Shown here one piece after another: positions 11,324 to 23,931 of a DNA stretch of 64,000 nt. The DNA lies in assembly GCA_016081115.2 (NCBI GenBank), contig JABTTQ020002835.1, forward strand, positions 62,001-126,000. Direction: 5' to 3'. The number at the start of each line of letters is the position of its first letter. The first letter of the stretch is position 1. The notes beneath the pieces are model-generated. The model saw only the letters and a list, made by a program, of their open reading frames with translations. It made no database searches and was not told where the DNA came from. A program made the position numbers and the translations under genes. Origin of the DNA: Rehmannia glutinosa (taxonomy: Eukaryota > Streptophyta > Magnoliopsida > Lamiales > Orobanchaceae).

Positions 11324-12564
11324 AATTCCCCATTTTTGATGTTTTCAACCCAAAGCAAATTTGATAGGGTATTTTATAAAAAGTTGAGACAAAACTCCCA
11401 CTGTTAATAATGACCCAAAAAAAATAATTTTTATAGAGACAACAAGATTTTATAAACTTTTTCAATTTTTCATTTTTGCTCAAGTGAATCAAACAAGTAA
11501 GCATAAGATAATATATTTGGACAAAGGTAATAATTTGACAAAAAAAATTTGTATGTCCAAAAAATAGTTTTTCAAAAATATTTTTCAAAAGAACATATGC
11601 TATCATGCAACATTTTAAGAAACTAAAAAAATACTTTTAATATCAAGTACTTTTACCACAATACAATAAGCTCTTTACCATCATTATAATGTTAATTAAG
11701 CTCATAAGCTTAATAACCATCCAAGCAAAATAGGCTTATTTGCTTATTTTCCAAAGACAACCATAATAAGCACTTAATCTAATCAATCAAAATAAGAACT
11801 TTTACTTATTTGTTTTTTTTCCCCCTTTGAAATCATCAAAAAAATGTTAGCACGTTAAATATATCAAAGCACATATTATAATCGAATTATCGATCTTTTG
11901 AGCATAGCGCGTAAAATTCCAAATAATATGAGAAATTTTGAGAAGATGATTTGCAAAAGCCCATTTGATTGATAAAATATGATTACTACAAAACATATAC
12001 GATTTTTGAAATCAAGAGAATCATGTAGAGGATGAAATTTGTATTGAAATATTTTGTCGAACACTAGGCGTGCGTAGTATAAAATCGAAGTTGTATATAG
12101 CCCTTGAAAATGTGATCATGCCAAAAATTGATCACCAATTAATATTATACAATCACAATATATCAACGCCCATCATTCTCAACACAATTATACAAAAATT
12201 TCACCAATACATCAAGTATACACAAGGTTCTCAAGGGTTCAACCCAATTGAGATTAAAAGGGAATTTAACTTACCAATTGATCGGAGAATTATACAAGCC
12301 CAATATAGTATAATTTGCAAGAGAAAATAATTTGGAGTGATTTGTGTGTGAAATGATCGAAGGGTGTGAAATTTGAAAATAACAAGAAAAAACCGGAAAT
12401 GAGGGACAAAAATATTTTATTCTCTCAAACTACCTTTGAGCGACCGGTCGACCTCTTGGTCAACTGGTACCTAATTTCCAGGCTAGTTTCTGTCCGAATT
12501 TTGGTTTAAAAATGTGATTTTTCACCCCTAAATTTTAAAAATGTACAAAATGTAATCATAGACC
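11324..12564 (-). other. Copia 3' non-coding region with polypurine tract
   Basis: Between the pol stop and the 3' LTR lies about 1.2 kb without conserved coding sequence. Directly next to the LTR the minus strand reads AAAAATGGGGAATT (about 11324-11337), a polypurine tract that primes plus-strand DNA synthesis in LTR elements. Near 12437 a further GACCGGTCGACC string like those in the LTR occurs. Confidence 0.75.
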
Positions 12565-14406
12565 TTATTTGATATGCGTTATGCCTAAACGAGCTCGAAT
12601 TGATGCAAAATTCTCGGAGGATAGCGGTTTTGTAAAAATATCCGCTAATTGATCTTGAGACGGAACAAAGCACATCTCAATCTTTTGTTTCGAGACACAG
12701 TCTCTTAAAAAGTGATGTCGAACCTCAATATGTTTAGTACGGTTATGATGAACTGGATTTTGAGCAATATCTATAGTGGATATATTATCACAAAAAATAG
12801 GAATATTTTCGAAAGAACATTTATAATCTGCTAAGGTTTGTTTCATCCAAAGTAATTGAGTGCAACAAAAAGCTTCAGAAATGTATTCGGCTTCGGCCGT
12901 TGATAATGAAACACAATTTTGCTTTTTTGAAAACCAAGATACGAGGCAATCGCCTAAAAATTGACATGATCTGAAAGTACTTTTTCGATCATCAATATTT
13001 CTCGCATAATCCAAACCACTATATCATTTTAAAGAAAAATTTCATTCTTTGGATAAAACAAGCCATAAGAGATAGTGCCTTTTAAATATCAAAAAGTTCT
13101 TTTGACGACACTTAATAATGAGATTCTTTGGGATTGGTTTGAAATCGAGCGCATAGGCATACAATATGAAGAATATCGGGTCTACTTGCGGTTAAATAAA
13201 CTAAACTACCAATCATACCTCGATATTTTATTTGATCTACTGATTTATCTTTTTCATCTTTGTCGATTTTGATGTTGGCTGCCATTGGAGTAGTGATGGT
13301 TCTTCCTTCTTCGATGTCGAACTTCTTTTGAAGTTCTTTGATATACTTTGATTGTGATATGTAGATGCCTTCTTGACATTTCTTAATTTGGAGTCCAAGG
13401 AATAAATTGAGCTCCCCCATCATACTCATCTCAAACTCATATTGCATTGACTTCATGCAAAGAGAATCATTAGTAGCACCAAAAATAATATCATCAACAT
13501 AAATTTGAACTAATAAACAATCTTGCCCTTTTTCAAAAACAAATAGAGTAGTATCAACTTTACCTCTTGTAAAACCATTTTAGAAAAGAAAAGAGCTAAC
13601 TCTATCATACCATGCTCGGGGTGCTTGTTTTAAACCTTATAAGGCCTTTTTAAGTTTATAAATATCATTTGGCCTAGAATTTTAGAACCCCGGAGGTTGT
13701 TTTACATAGACTTCTTCTTGAATAAAACCATTTAGAAAAGCGGAGTTTACATCCATTTGGTAAAGTTTGAAATTTTTAAAATAAGAATAAGCAAGTAAAA
13801 TACGAATAACTTCTAAACGTGCTACGGGTGCAAAAGTTTCATCATAATCAATACCTTCTTCTTGATAATACCTTTGAGCTACTAACCTTGCTTTATTTCG
13901 AACAATGTTGCCTTGGTCATCGAGTTTGTTCCGGAATACCCATTTTGTATCAATAATTGTTCGTGATGGAGGACAATGTACCAATTCTCAAACATCATTT
14001 CTTTCAAATTGATTCAACTCTTCTTGCATTTCTAAAAACCAATCCTCATCTTCAATTGCTTCATTTGCATTTTTAGGCTCTTTTTGAGATATAAGAGCTT
14101 TTTCAACAAATTTCCTTCTAGTCATTACCTTGTCTAGAGGGTCCCCAATAATGAGATCTTTTAGATGATCTCCTTTGAATTTTAGAGCAACGGGGAGATC
14201 CGAATTATCACCTTTTTCTTCTTGAAGAACATTTGAAGTTGATGGTTGATCATTTGAAGTAGGAGGTTGATCATTTGAGCATCGATTTGAATAATGGGTT
14301 CAACATCATCTTCCTCATCACTTTCAACATTTGTTATCCTTCCAATACCCGAAGCTTCATTGAATTTGACATGAATGGATTCTTCAACTACCATGCTAGT
14401 CTTATT
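12565..14406 (-). pseudogene. Copia reverse transcriptase and RNase H, broken
   Basis: The N-terminal RT block lies at 13682-13984 (DTKWVFRNKLD, NKARLVAQ, DYDETFAPVARLE, QMDVNSAFLNG). It ends at a stop where VKQPPGF would continue. The palm motif YVDDIIFG is present at about 13485-13501. The frame 13112-13456 follows (GELNLFLGLQI, YRGMIGSLVYLTASRPDI). RNase H lies at 12565-13014 (SLSTAEAEYI, IFCDNIS, RTKHIEVRHHFLRD, ADIFTKPL) and ends at the natural pol stop. At least three frame breaks separate the pieces. The frame at 14182-14394 is the variable integrase-RT linker. Confidence 0.9.
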
Positions 14407-14765
14407 TTAAATCCTATATGATTTGCTCTTAGTAGAGTACCCCATAAAAATTCCTTCATCGGCCTTAGGATTAGGTTTGTCCAATTGATCCTTAGTATTT
14501 AAAACAAAACACTTACACCCAAATATTTTGAAATAACTAATATTTGGAGTTCTTCCTTTCCAAAGCTCATATGGTGTTTTATTCAACTTGGGATGAAGGT
14601 AAACACGATTAATGACATAGAAAGCGGTACTTACGGCTTCGGCCCAAAAATATTTTAGAAGAGAAAATTCATTGAGCATAGACCGACTCATTTCTTGAAG
14701 AGTTCAATTCTTCCCTTCAGCTACTCCATTTTGTTGAGGTGTTCTTGGAACCGAAAAATTATAAG
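14407..14765 (-). pseudogene. Copia integrase C-terminal part
   Basis: Next to the inserted LTR the minus strand reads NFSVPRTPQQNGVAE, which contains the third catalytic acidic residue of the integrase. It continues (14407-14691) with LLKYFWAEAVSTAFYVINR, TPYELWKGRTPNISYFKIFG and KADEGIFMGYS, the conserved region after the core. A stop lies at about 14700 between the two parts. The N-terminal half lies at 20090-20839 beyond the nested LTR. Confidence 0.88.
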
Positions 14766-14768
14766 TGT

Positions 14769-14893
14769 AATGCCCCAGAAATTTGGAGCCACTATGCAAT
14801 GGTAACTCATGTCAATTCTCCCATTTGAGAATAATGCCGCAGAAATTTGGAGCCGCTACGCAATAGTAACTCATGCCAGTTCTCCCATTTGGG
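14769..14893. repeat. 64-bp tandem duplication at the LTR edge
   Basis: AATGCC(C/G)CAGAAATTTGGAGCC begins at 14769 and again at 14833, and both copies run to TTCTCCCATTTG(A/G)GAATA. The duplication copies almost the very terminus of the LTR. Confidence 0.9.
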
Positions 14894-15410
14894 AATATAA
14901 TCCACCAAATATTTGAGCAATATTAATTCTCGAATAGACATAGTTCTACATAACCTTTCGGAAACAGAATTAATAGACACAACGAAAATACTATTACAAT
15001 CCATCGTCTAAGCGAAAGAGGTTTTACGCCCCTCTGTTACACCCAATGAAATAAATTGTCTGTTATCAAAGCATAAGCATTTTTAAAATTTAGACTGACA
15101 AACTAGGTCTAGGGATTACTCCGTCGCTTGGTCATCTTCGCTGACATCTTCATAATATGGTGGATCAACAACTGGCCATTGAAAAAGGTGGGGGTGAAAC
15201 AAAAATTCTTAGTGGATGGGTGATCGTGTGTAAGTGTGGCTTATATAGATGCAGGAAAACAGTTATATGAAGAATGCATGATTCATGATGTGTGCGTCAC
15301 ACGAGATTCACAAGCAACATGGTATTCAAAATAATATAGCTTAATATGGTTTGATTAAAATAGTTCATGTTCATTCAGGCACTATGAATGCGTTGCAAAT
15401 AGTTCAAGTA

Positions 15411-15520
15411 GTGGTTGCGTATAGAGTGTAACGCCAACCCAAGCAAGTAATGATTGCGTACGGAGTGTAACGCCAACCCAAGCAAGTAGTGGTTGCGCAC
15501 GGAGTGTGACACCAATCAAA
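15411..15520. repeat. Three ~40-bp tandem repeats in the LTR
   Basis: Units with TTGCGTACGGAGTGTAACGC plus CAACCCAAGCAAGTA start near 15411, 15450 and 15490. They are homologous to the arrays at 5502-5620 and 59850-59975. Confidence 0.9.
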
Positions 15521-17304
15521 CGGGTCCGAATAACTCTAGAATTGTGTGGATCAGACAGCAATTCCTTCATTTTTCCTTGTAACTCCCCGAGCAAGATGGT
15601 CCAAGACCTGTCACCTTATCGCTCTATAGACAAAGACAAATCCACAATAGAGCTAGCTAGGCCCGGATTGTCATAATCATGATTATACCTCAAGTACTAC
15701 GACCCTCTTCCCTTGGACAAACTCTGTCCCTCAGTTGCGGGATTAGGACAATGGGGCCGGAGAGTGGAATAGCAGCCGAGTTGCCCGGTTCTATCCCCGA
15801 CATATCCATTTTGACTGTGAGCTCGACACACCAAGTTAACTCAAGCAGGAAAATAATTACAAGTACGGAATGTCATCCAGGTAGTCAAGTAAAAAGCATG
15901 AAGATACATATATAACAGTACAAGGTATCAATAAGTTAAGTTCAAATTTGTCCAAAAGCGAGAAAGTCACCACACATAGTGCGTAACTGCGTATGGTCCG
16001 GGGATTTTCAAGAAAATTATTGAAGTATAATTAAATCATAATTAAATCTGTTTTAGGACTGTAGAGAGAAAAATAATTTATTTTGGGGTCCTTGATGAAA
16101 GAAAATTTTATCAATAGTCCCATTTCTTGGAAAAAGTACTTATCGAGTCAGAAATTAAATAAATCCTAGTCTCGACCTCGGAAAAATATAAGGTCAGTTT
16201 CTAAATTCTGAAATTTGTTTAAATATTCAGTTTTCATAGGGTTTCGGTCGAATTTTTGGAATATTTCAGTTTGGTCCCTTCTTTTGTCAAAAACATCATT
16301 TTCGGTCCCGAATTTAAAAATTTTGGATCTCACAAAACGGGAGGGCTTTTGATGTGATTCTAATTTTATAATAACATGTATAATATTAGGATGTTGGGAC
16401 AAAAACAGTTTTGAAATAGGGTCGGTTTAAGTCCCTTAAGTTTTACAAATTCGATTTCTAGTCCAAATATTCGGTTTTTGCCCTTAAGGTTTATTTGGTG
16501 TTCGTTTGTTATGAAACTTGAACCATGAGTTAAAAATATTATAAAAACAAGGTTATGTAAATTATCAGGTGTCTGAGATGTACTTTTCCCTGAAATTGCA
16601 TTTTGGTCCTTTGATATTGAAATTTTACACTTTAGTACTTAAAGTTTAACAAATCAGTTTTCTCAACCCAAACCACTTTAACTTTTAAAAATCTCTCAAA
16701 ATATAAGTTTTTCAGTTTGAGAAAGTCAAAATTTCGAATTATTCAGAGGGGTCCCTGAACAGGTTTTACAAATTCATTTTGCTCTTTAAACTTTCAAGTT
16801 TCCACATTTGAGTCTCTAAAGTTCGAAGGATGGGTTTTCTTCTCTCAAAATCTTTAAACTATTATTATTAACTTAAAATATTAAATTTACAATTAATACA
16901 GTCTAAAATTCGAAATTTATAGATTGGTCCTTGGACAGTTTTCGAAATTACGATTTAGTCCTCAACTTTGCCAAAATTGCATAAATGACATATTTGTTCG
17001 AATTTGAGTACAAGGTCATATATTCCAGAATATATATCAAGTATAGAACATGATTTTAATCATATAACACATTCATTTACACATTAATCAAGAATTGAAC
17101 AAGAAATTAAAATATATATGCAAATATGTCCTTATTGTGCAAGAAATCAAAAATTATGCTCGTTTTTATGAAACTTCTTGAACTTGACGCATATAAAAAA
17201 CACATGTAATATATATATATATATATATCAATTTAAAATATTTTCATGTACTACATGCATTTTATGAAAATTATTTGCTTATTTTTGAAAGATTTTTCAC
17301 CTAC

Positions 17305-17811
17305 CTCGTAGTAGTTTCTCGAGTTGCTCTAAAATGAAGTCTCTTCCTTGTATAAACTTCTTGACACAAGCTCTTGAAGGTCAGCCTGTAAATGATATCC
17401 AAATCATATTTTGGTTTTAAAATTAAAAGTCTCAAGTCTAAAGAAAATATACTAGGACCAAATGGTTACTACTCAACTTAATGTCTTCAAGTAGTCTCAA
17501 AAATAGAATTTTCCTTCAAGCTTCTAACTTCAATTTGAGATGGTGTAGGTCAGTCCCTAAGCTCCAAAATTCATTTCTTTGAGTCAAAAATTAATTATTC
17601 ATGTTGTCAAGAGAAAAAAATACTAAACCATAATTTTCTCACCTCTTGAGTTTCTTCTACAAACTTATAGTCAAGTCTAGGTCCCTTGATTCTTCAAGAA
17701 ATTCATCTAGGAGTATCTCAGCAAGAAAGAATCATCACATTAGGAATTGGAGGTAGATGTTGGAAGTTTCAAGAAGATAAAATGAAAATAGAAGAAAAAA
17801 ATTCTCACCTT
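17305..17811 (-). repeat. ~170-bp module array in LTR subfamily C
   Basis: On the sense strand, donor-like AGGTGAG/AGGTAGG junctions lie at 17809, 17643 and 17305 (spacing 166 and 2 x 169). The unit that should have one near 17475 has a decayed AAGTTGAGT. The GGCTGACCT string occurs near 17385 and 17555, as in the LTR at 4945-8735. Confidence 0.6.
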
Positions 17812-17916
17812 TCCTTAGGAATTTTCGGCCTCTTAGTGGTAAAAATGGAAGATTGTATGTGTTATTGTTCAAGAGTGTTAATGAGGGGAGGTTGCAAGTG
17901 TATTGAGAGAGTTTTG

Positions 17917-19243
17917 TGTAGTACCCCGTTTTTTGTATAAGATATTATTATTATTAGTATTTTTATTATAAGTATTAATTATTGTGATCATTGTTTTTAG
18001 AGTTATTCATTATTTACAATTCTATGCACTTTAGAATTCTAGGCCTCACTAGTCTCATTGTTCCAGTAGAAGTCATATTTATAATTAGATTAGGATTTCC
18101 GATTACTTTAGAAATTGAAGTACTTTAGGAGTCTTAATACACAGTATAAATAAGTGCCTAGGTGTACATAATTTTTCATCGAAAATAGTCCAGATTTTTA
18201 TCCCCAAAAATCCACGGTATAATTTCCTTCTTTCTTATTCTCCAGCCCAGTTCCAAAGTCACAGAACCACCACGAACCACCACCAGCAACACCACAATCA
18301 GTCCAAAAATTAAAGAAAATAAAAGAGGTGAGAGAGAGAAGTGAGATAGAGAAGAGAGAGTAACCGTGAGTTTGATGACATTTGGCAGAGTTGCCTTTAG
18401 TTTCTATTTCAATTGTAAAAGAGGGTTGCCATCAATTGGAAATTTTGAGTTCAATTTGAGATTTGACTTTTAGCCTGCAATTGGGTTTGATTCATTTTGG
18501 ATATTTGATTTTTAGTTCAAGAAATAATTGAGGGAGTTATTTTTTCAATCAACGATTTGAGGGTGATAATTTTGTTTAGGCTTTTATTATTTTTAGGGCA
18601 CGGAGAACACGAGACCTAGGATTCAGATAGTTGCATTCCACGTTTATTCACAGAGTTCATTCACATACTGTAAATTGAGGTGGGAATTTCAATTTGTCTT
18701 TTATAAATTGTATGTTAAATTGTTAGTGAAGCATGATGCATGTCCTAGAAACAGAATGGCCTTCGGGCTACTAGAATCAGAATGGCCTTCGGGCTACTAG
18801 AATCAGAATGGCCTACGGGCTTCTACAAACAGAAACAGAATAGCCTTCAGGCTACGTACCTTATGGTACTCCAGAACAGAATATTACATGTGTGTGATTG
18901 ATGCATTGATAAATTACATGCGTATTTATCTTAGATGAATTGTTTTTCCCACTGAACGAGTTGAAAGCTCATCCCACGTTTTAAAACTTTTTTTCATGTT
19001 AAGGAGCTTGGCAAAGGCATGAGGTAGTGGATGTGGATAATTTAAGTTATATTATTGTTTCTTTCATATTTTTGGAGTCAAATATTTTATTTAAGGAGTC
19101 AAACTAGTTTATTTCAAAAATATTAATGTCGTCGTACATGTAGATTTAGAATTTTGACAATTATTTATGCAAATATGATAATTTTATTTAATATTTCATT
19201 TTATGAAGTCAATTTTCATGGATCATGGTCTTCGGGCGTTACA
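17917..19243 (+). mobile_element. Solo LTR nested within the solo LTR
   Basis: 1327 bp, TGTAGTACCCCG...CGGGCGTTACA, with a perfect 5-bp TSD TTTTG (17912-17916 and 19244-19248). By the usual gypsy LTR layout (start ...ACCCCG, end GGGCGTTACA) the sense strand is plus, opposite to its neighbours; this orientation is inferred. Contains a 26-bp tandem repeat at 18752-18857. No internal coding region remains. Confidence 0.92.
18752..18857. repeat. Four ~26-bp tandem repeats in the nested LTR
   Basis: CAGAATGGCCTTCGGGCTAC-type units start near 18752, 18778, 18804 and 18835; the last is diverged. Confidence 0.92.
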
Positions 19244-20089
19244 TTTTGTGAGTAGAAGAAAGATGAGATAAATTTTTCTACCTAAATCTTGTTTTGGCCC
19301 ATTTTTGTGTAAGAATGGGAGAGGATTTTTATTTTGTTTTGGTTAAAAGGATGGATAGTGGTGGAATAATTAGGGGATTCGGATAAAAGAGAATAACTAG
19401 CTTCCTTTATTAGGGACATGAAGCCAAAAGTTAGGTTTTCGGGGAAAATTTAAAATTTAATAGTTTGACTAAGGGGTAGTGGGATTTGTAGGAAGATTTT
19501 TTAAAATGATGTAGGCTTGCAAGATATAAAATAAAATAAAAATAAAATTATCAAAAAAAAAATTGTCCCATAATAGTCTAGTTGAGAGATACAGAAAAAT
19601 TAAAATAGTGGTGAAAAGAAAAATGAGTTATTTCCCCTTTTTAAGTTATAAATTCGAAAATTAGGGAAAAAAATATTTGGTTTCTTTTATTTATAAAATT
19701 GAGGAAAAATAAAATTTATAAATATCCATAATTAAATATTTAGAAATTTAAAATAAAGATGTGAAATAAGAAATGTGTATTCCAAAAATAAATTGGAAGT
19801 TGGTTGGGATGAATTATAGAATAAGAAGAAAAATTTGAATAAGGTTTGAAATGTACTCCTAAATTATCAAGGGGTCCAATGTTATTAAAGTCGTCTATAG
19901 TCGATCAAGAATTAATACTTGAAGAAGAATATAATCGGTATGCTCGAATAGGGAAAGAGTAATCGTCGTTGGAAAGAAATGAATAATTGAGTATCATGTC
20001 TCATCTATAATAGATATTGTGATACTTAGCCAAGATTTTGGTCACTATACATCATCGTAGAATATGTTGAAAAAAATCAGGGCCTCACA

Positions 20090-21158
20090 ATGAGCATATC
20101 CCTTAGTTTCACATACGACTCTAAATTTACCATCAAATTCACTGCCTCGATTACTTCGAATAGACTTAATTGTATCTTCCTTTTCATTCTCAATAAATCT
20201 ACACAACTTAGCAAACTCATTAACGACATCGCTTTTATTAGCAAGAAAAATAGTCCAAGTATATCTAGAATAATCATCGACTATAACGAAGGTGTAATAT
20301 TTTTCACTTAAACTAGTCGTACCAATATTCCCCCACAAATCAAGATGAAGTAATTGTAGAGATTTGGTTGTGGAAATTTCATTTTTGGGCTTAAAACTAC
20401 TCTTAACTAATTTGTTCTTTTGACAAGTGTCACATACGCCAAGATTTTTAAAACTCAATTTGGGTAGTCCTTTTACATTTTGGTTTTTGTAAATATTTTG
20501 CAAATTTTTGTATCCAACATATCCAAGTCGCCTATGCCATAAACTAGTTAAATCATTATTGGCAACAAGACAAGAAATATTTTGACTAACCAAATCACTT
20601 GTACAAATTTTATAAAGATTGCCTTTTCTATTTGCTTCACAAATAATTTTATTATTTTTATGAATAAAGCATTTTTCTTTATTGGAAATAACATCATAAT
20701 TTGAATTATAAAGTTGGCTTACACTTATCAAATTAAACTTGAGCCATTCCACTAAAAGAACATTACAAAGAGAGAAGGAAGAATTACCAATTTCTATATT
20801 TCCAAGAATTCTTCCTTTGCAATTCCCGAATATGACCATGCGCTCTTCTTGGAGCTTGATTTTGGTAAAAGTTGTCTCCTCCGGTCATATGGCATGAACA
20901 CCACTGTCCACGATCCATTTTGAATCTTCCATTGTTGGTATAGCCCCAAGCACCTACAAATAAATTATTTTTAGGTACCCTATAATTTTGGGGTCCATGA
21001 GGGTTAGTTTTAAGACCTTTGGGTCTCCAAAAATAGCTAAAGTTGTTTTTCAATTTACAATTATTAGCATAGTGTCCAATTTTACAACAATAAAATAAGA
21101 TTATTGGAACTACTAGCACGTATGAAAATCGGACCTTGGTCATTTTTCTTAGAAGCAC
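20090..21158 (-). pseudogene. Copia protease remnant and integrase N-terminal part
   Basis: The frame 20784-21158 holds a second zinc-knuckle-like string (CCKIGHYANNC) and a degraded protease site (CSCHMTGG, where DSGCSCHMTG is expected, so the catalytic Asp is not visible). After a frameshift, 20090-20839 holds the GAG-pre-integrase and HHCC region (LWHRRLG, CDTCQKNKL) and the integrase core (LLHLDLWG, VDDYSRYTW). The second catalytic position reads RSNRGSEF, where RSDNGSEF-type is usual, so this Asp is lost. The frame ends at GYAH where the nested LTR interrupts it. Confidence 0.88.
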
Positions 21159-22342
21159 TTTGAAAAGGTTTATAACTAATTCCTAATTTAGAATGCTCAC
21201 TCCTTTGTGCATCAATCATTTTTGTAGCTTTATTCGTGCTTAAATTAAAGTGATGCACATCTTTTTTTAAATTTTTAATTTTTTGTGAGCAATTGTTTTT
21301 CGAAATCAAGAACATGCATTTTTTAATAGTAATAGCATGAGCACGATCAAAAGATACATAAGAAGTAAATAATTTTTCTTTCTCTAATTTGAGCTCTTTA
21401 AAATCCCTTTTTAAAACTTTGTATTTACAACATATCTTTAAATTCATTTTGGAGCTCATCATAATCAAATTGTAATTCATCAACTATAGAAGAAGATGAA
21501 GAATTAGAGTGTACCTCATTGTTTTCATCGTCGATGGCCATGAGACCTTGTTCGGCTTCTTCTTCTTCATCGGATATGGCAAGTAGCTCATCCCAAGTTT
21601 TTACTTCGGCATTTAGAGTTTTCTTTTTGGGAAAGGGCTCTTTCTTCTTTTGCTCCTCATCCGCTAATTTCGGGCAATCGGCTATGTAGTGCCCAAATTT
21701 TCCGCATTTGAAACAAGAGTTGTCTCTTGATTTTCTTGCCTTATTTTTATTCACAAATTTGGAAAATTTTCGAACAAGTACGGCCATCTCCTCATCATCC
21801 TCGTCACTAGCATAATATGAAATATTTAGGGTTTAGGGTTTCGAACAAGTACGACCATCTCCTCATCTCCTCAAAGTCTTTAACAAGCATGGTTTTTCTT
21901 GCTTGTTTGACTTTCTTTGTACCCTCATAGATGGTTTCCAATTTTTTCCTCACTTCATGTGCCGACCTCATTCCTCTAATCCGATTGTACTCAATGGCGG
22001 TAAGTGAACAATGTAAAATATTCAAAATCTTACCGTTTAAAGAGCAAGTCTTCTTGTCATTTTCATCAAATTCTTGAAACTCTTGAGAACCAAGGAGCCA
22101 TCCTCCAATTTCTTTGTTGGTTGTGCAATCCCTTCAATGACCGTATCCCATATATCAAACCCACATCCTTGTAAGAAGCACTCCATTTCGTCTTTCCAAA
22201 AGGCATAGTTGTTGGCGTCGAATAGTGGTGGCTTGTTGGTGGAGGTGTCAGTGGTGATGTAGCTTTCGTTCATAACCATGGATATTTCCTCTTTACTCGC
22301 AATGGAAAATGAGCTTGCCAAAGAGTTTGGCTCTGATACCAC
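21082..22342 (-). pseudogene. Copia gag remnant
   Basis: The gag start region lies beside the primer site (22037-22342: PPLFDANNYAFWKDEMECFL, then CGFDIWDTVIEG). A shifted frame follows at 21807-22025 (HEVRKKLETIYEGT, UBN2-type gag). Next is 21425-21787 with the zinc knuckle CFKCGKFGHYIADC, and 21082-21483 with the coiled-coil-like linker. A large part of gag is missing at about 21800-21870, where a 28-bp duplication and telomere-like bases lie. Several frame breaks make this non-functional. Confidence 0.88.
22329..22341 (-). promoter_or_regulatory. Copia primer binding site (initiator tRNA-Met)
   Basis: The minus strand reads TGGTATCAGAGCC two bases after the 5' LTR, complementary to the 3' end of plant initiator tRNA-Met. 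This fixes the element's orientation. Confidence 0.93.
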
Positions 22343-22343
22343 T

Positions 22344-23599
22344 TGTTAGTCCAAGTGGCTACGATAATCTAGAGGGGAGGGTGAATAGATTATGTCGATT
22401 TTTTGGTTTAGCCCTCTTTTTTCGAATGTAGAGATGATAGCAAGAATGTAAGTGCGGGAAAATAAACAACACACAATATTTTATAGAGCTTCACCCTACC
22501 TAGGGACTACGTGCTCTACCACCCCACTACTATATCCGGGATGGATTTCGAAAAAGAAAAAGAATTTTATTAATAGTTACCAAAACAATTGCACCTTCAC
22601 CTTTGAAGAGTACCACACTTTTCTTACAACACCACCTTGAAGATTACCACAATCTTCTTTCACCTATGAAGAGTACTACACTCTTCAACACCTAAAATCA
22701 CTCAAGTATGTTCTTACCACAAGAACACTAACAAGGATGTCTTGTTTTGGATGATTGAGAATTATAATCAAGATTACATTTTGTTTGAAAATATTACAAC
22801 TCAAAGGTGTAAGTGTAATCAAGAATGAAGCTTAATACTCAAGATGTGCAAGTATAAAACTAGGCTTAGAAAATTACAACAATAATACAAAAGTGAAGAA
22901 CAAGAGTTTGTATATGAATTTGCTTGTATTGTTGTATGTGTTGTGTGTAAATACTCCTTCAAATCCTTCATCTATTTATAGAAGAGCCTTCACAATTTGA
23001 ATTCCAACATAGGCTCTTCCATCTTCACTCTTGTCTACAAAAGAAGCATTACAAGAGACACAAATAATGTATAAAAATGATAAAGTTATAAAAGTAAATT
23101 TTGTTGTCTCCCATTAGCTCAAAATCATCTGATTTTGAGCCAGTCGACCAATATAGAAGATTTGAAATTAAAACTGTTGGTTTGAATCACGCACGGGTTG
23201 ACCAAGTGGTCGACCGGTCCCTGGGCCTTTTCAGAAAGTGCAAAAAATTGGACATAAGTCAAGCACACAAGTTGACCACCAGGTCGACCCCCTCCATGGA
23301 CAATTTTGCGAGATAAAAGATTGAGAAAAACATCCAGGCACCAGTCGACCAAGGTGGTCGACTGACCTGTTCATCCCTTGGTCGACCAATTGGCCCATTC
23401 CAGGGGGGTTCTAGTCCGTTAAAAAATTCCAACTTTATTTTTTGGGGTCTGTTTTACCTTGATGGTATTCATTAATTGTTAAAAAAACACTTTAAAACAT
23501 AAAAGTCAGTTTTTATAACGCCCAAAAATATTTATTTTGAATAATAAAAAATATGTTTAAGGTGATATCATCAAAATCAAAAAGAGTTTCATTCTAATA
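22344..23599 (-). repeat. Copia 5' LTR
   Basis: 1256 bp, homologous over its full length to 10076-11323, with many substitutions and small indels. It contains GTCGACC-type strings at about 23140-23395. The end is mutated (CTAATA for CGAACA). The TSD GTGTT follows. Confidence 0.92.
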
Positions 23600-23604
23600 G
23601 TGTT

Positions 23605-23863
23605 ATATATGCATTACATATATGTTAAATATGCAGTAGAATCATAGCAGCACACATACACTGTACCCACATGTTAATGAGCATGATTCTCTCTCTAATA
23701 CTGATTCTTAAATTCACGGTCCCCACATGTTTTTGTTTAACAATTTTAATATGTTGTATATGTATGTTAAACATGCAGTGTTAAATATGCAGTACATATA
23801 TGTTAATATTAGTAAAATCATCGCTGAGCACATACACGGTCTCCACATGTTAATGATCGTGAT

Positions 23864-23931
<68 letters not shown>

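Larger units (their letters stand above)
14766..20089 (-). mobile_element. Solo LTR (Tekay-type subfamily C) inside the copia integrase
   Basis: The plus strand starts TGTAATGCCCC and ends GGGCCTCACA. The TSD is ATAAG (14761-14765) against ATGAG (20090-20094), one mismatch. Joining the flanks restores the copia integrase reading GYAH|NFSVP, which confirms the insertion. Without its own nested insertion it is about 4.0 kb. It shares with the LTRs at 4945 and 59210 the GTTGCGTACGG-type tandem repeats, the GGTCC...AAGTTT phrases and the module array with GTCAGCC...CTAA. A 64-bp tandem duplication starts at its left end (14769-14893). Confidence 0.9.
10076..23599 (-). mobile_element. Ty1/copia retrotransposon, complete but degenerate, with nested insertions
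   Basis: LTRs at 10076-11323 (3' LTR) and 22344-23599 (5' LTR) start TGTTAGTC on the plus strand. The ends are TTCATTCGAACA and, mutated, TTCATTCTAATA. The 5-bp TSD GTGTT flanks the whole (10071-10075 and 23600-23604). The primer site for initiator tRNA-Met adjoins the 5' LTR and a purine tract adjoins the 3' LTR. Gene order gag, protease, integrase, RT, RNase H is that of copia. Without the nested 5.3-kb LTR the element is about 8.2 kb. Frameshifts, stops and visible LTR divergence show it is old. The RT/RNase H wording and lack of an env-like ORF suit a Tork- or SIRE-related lineage; I cannot decide which. Confidence 0.92.
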
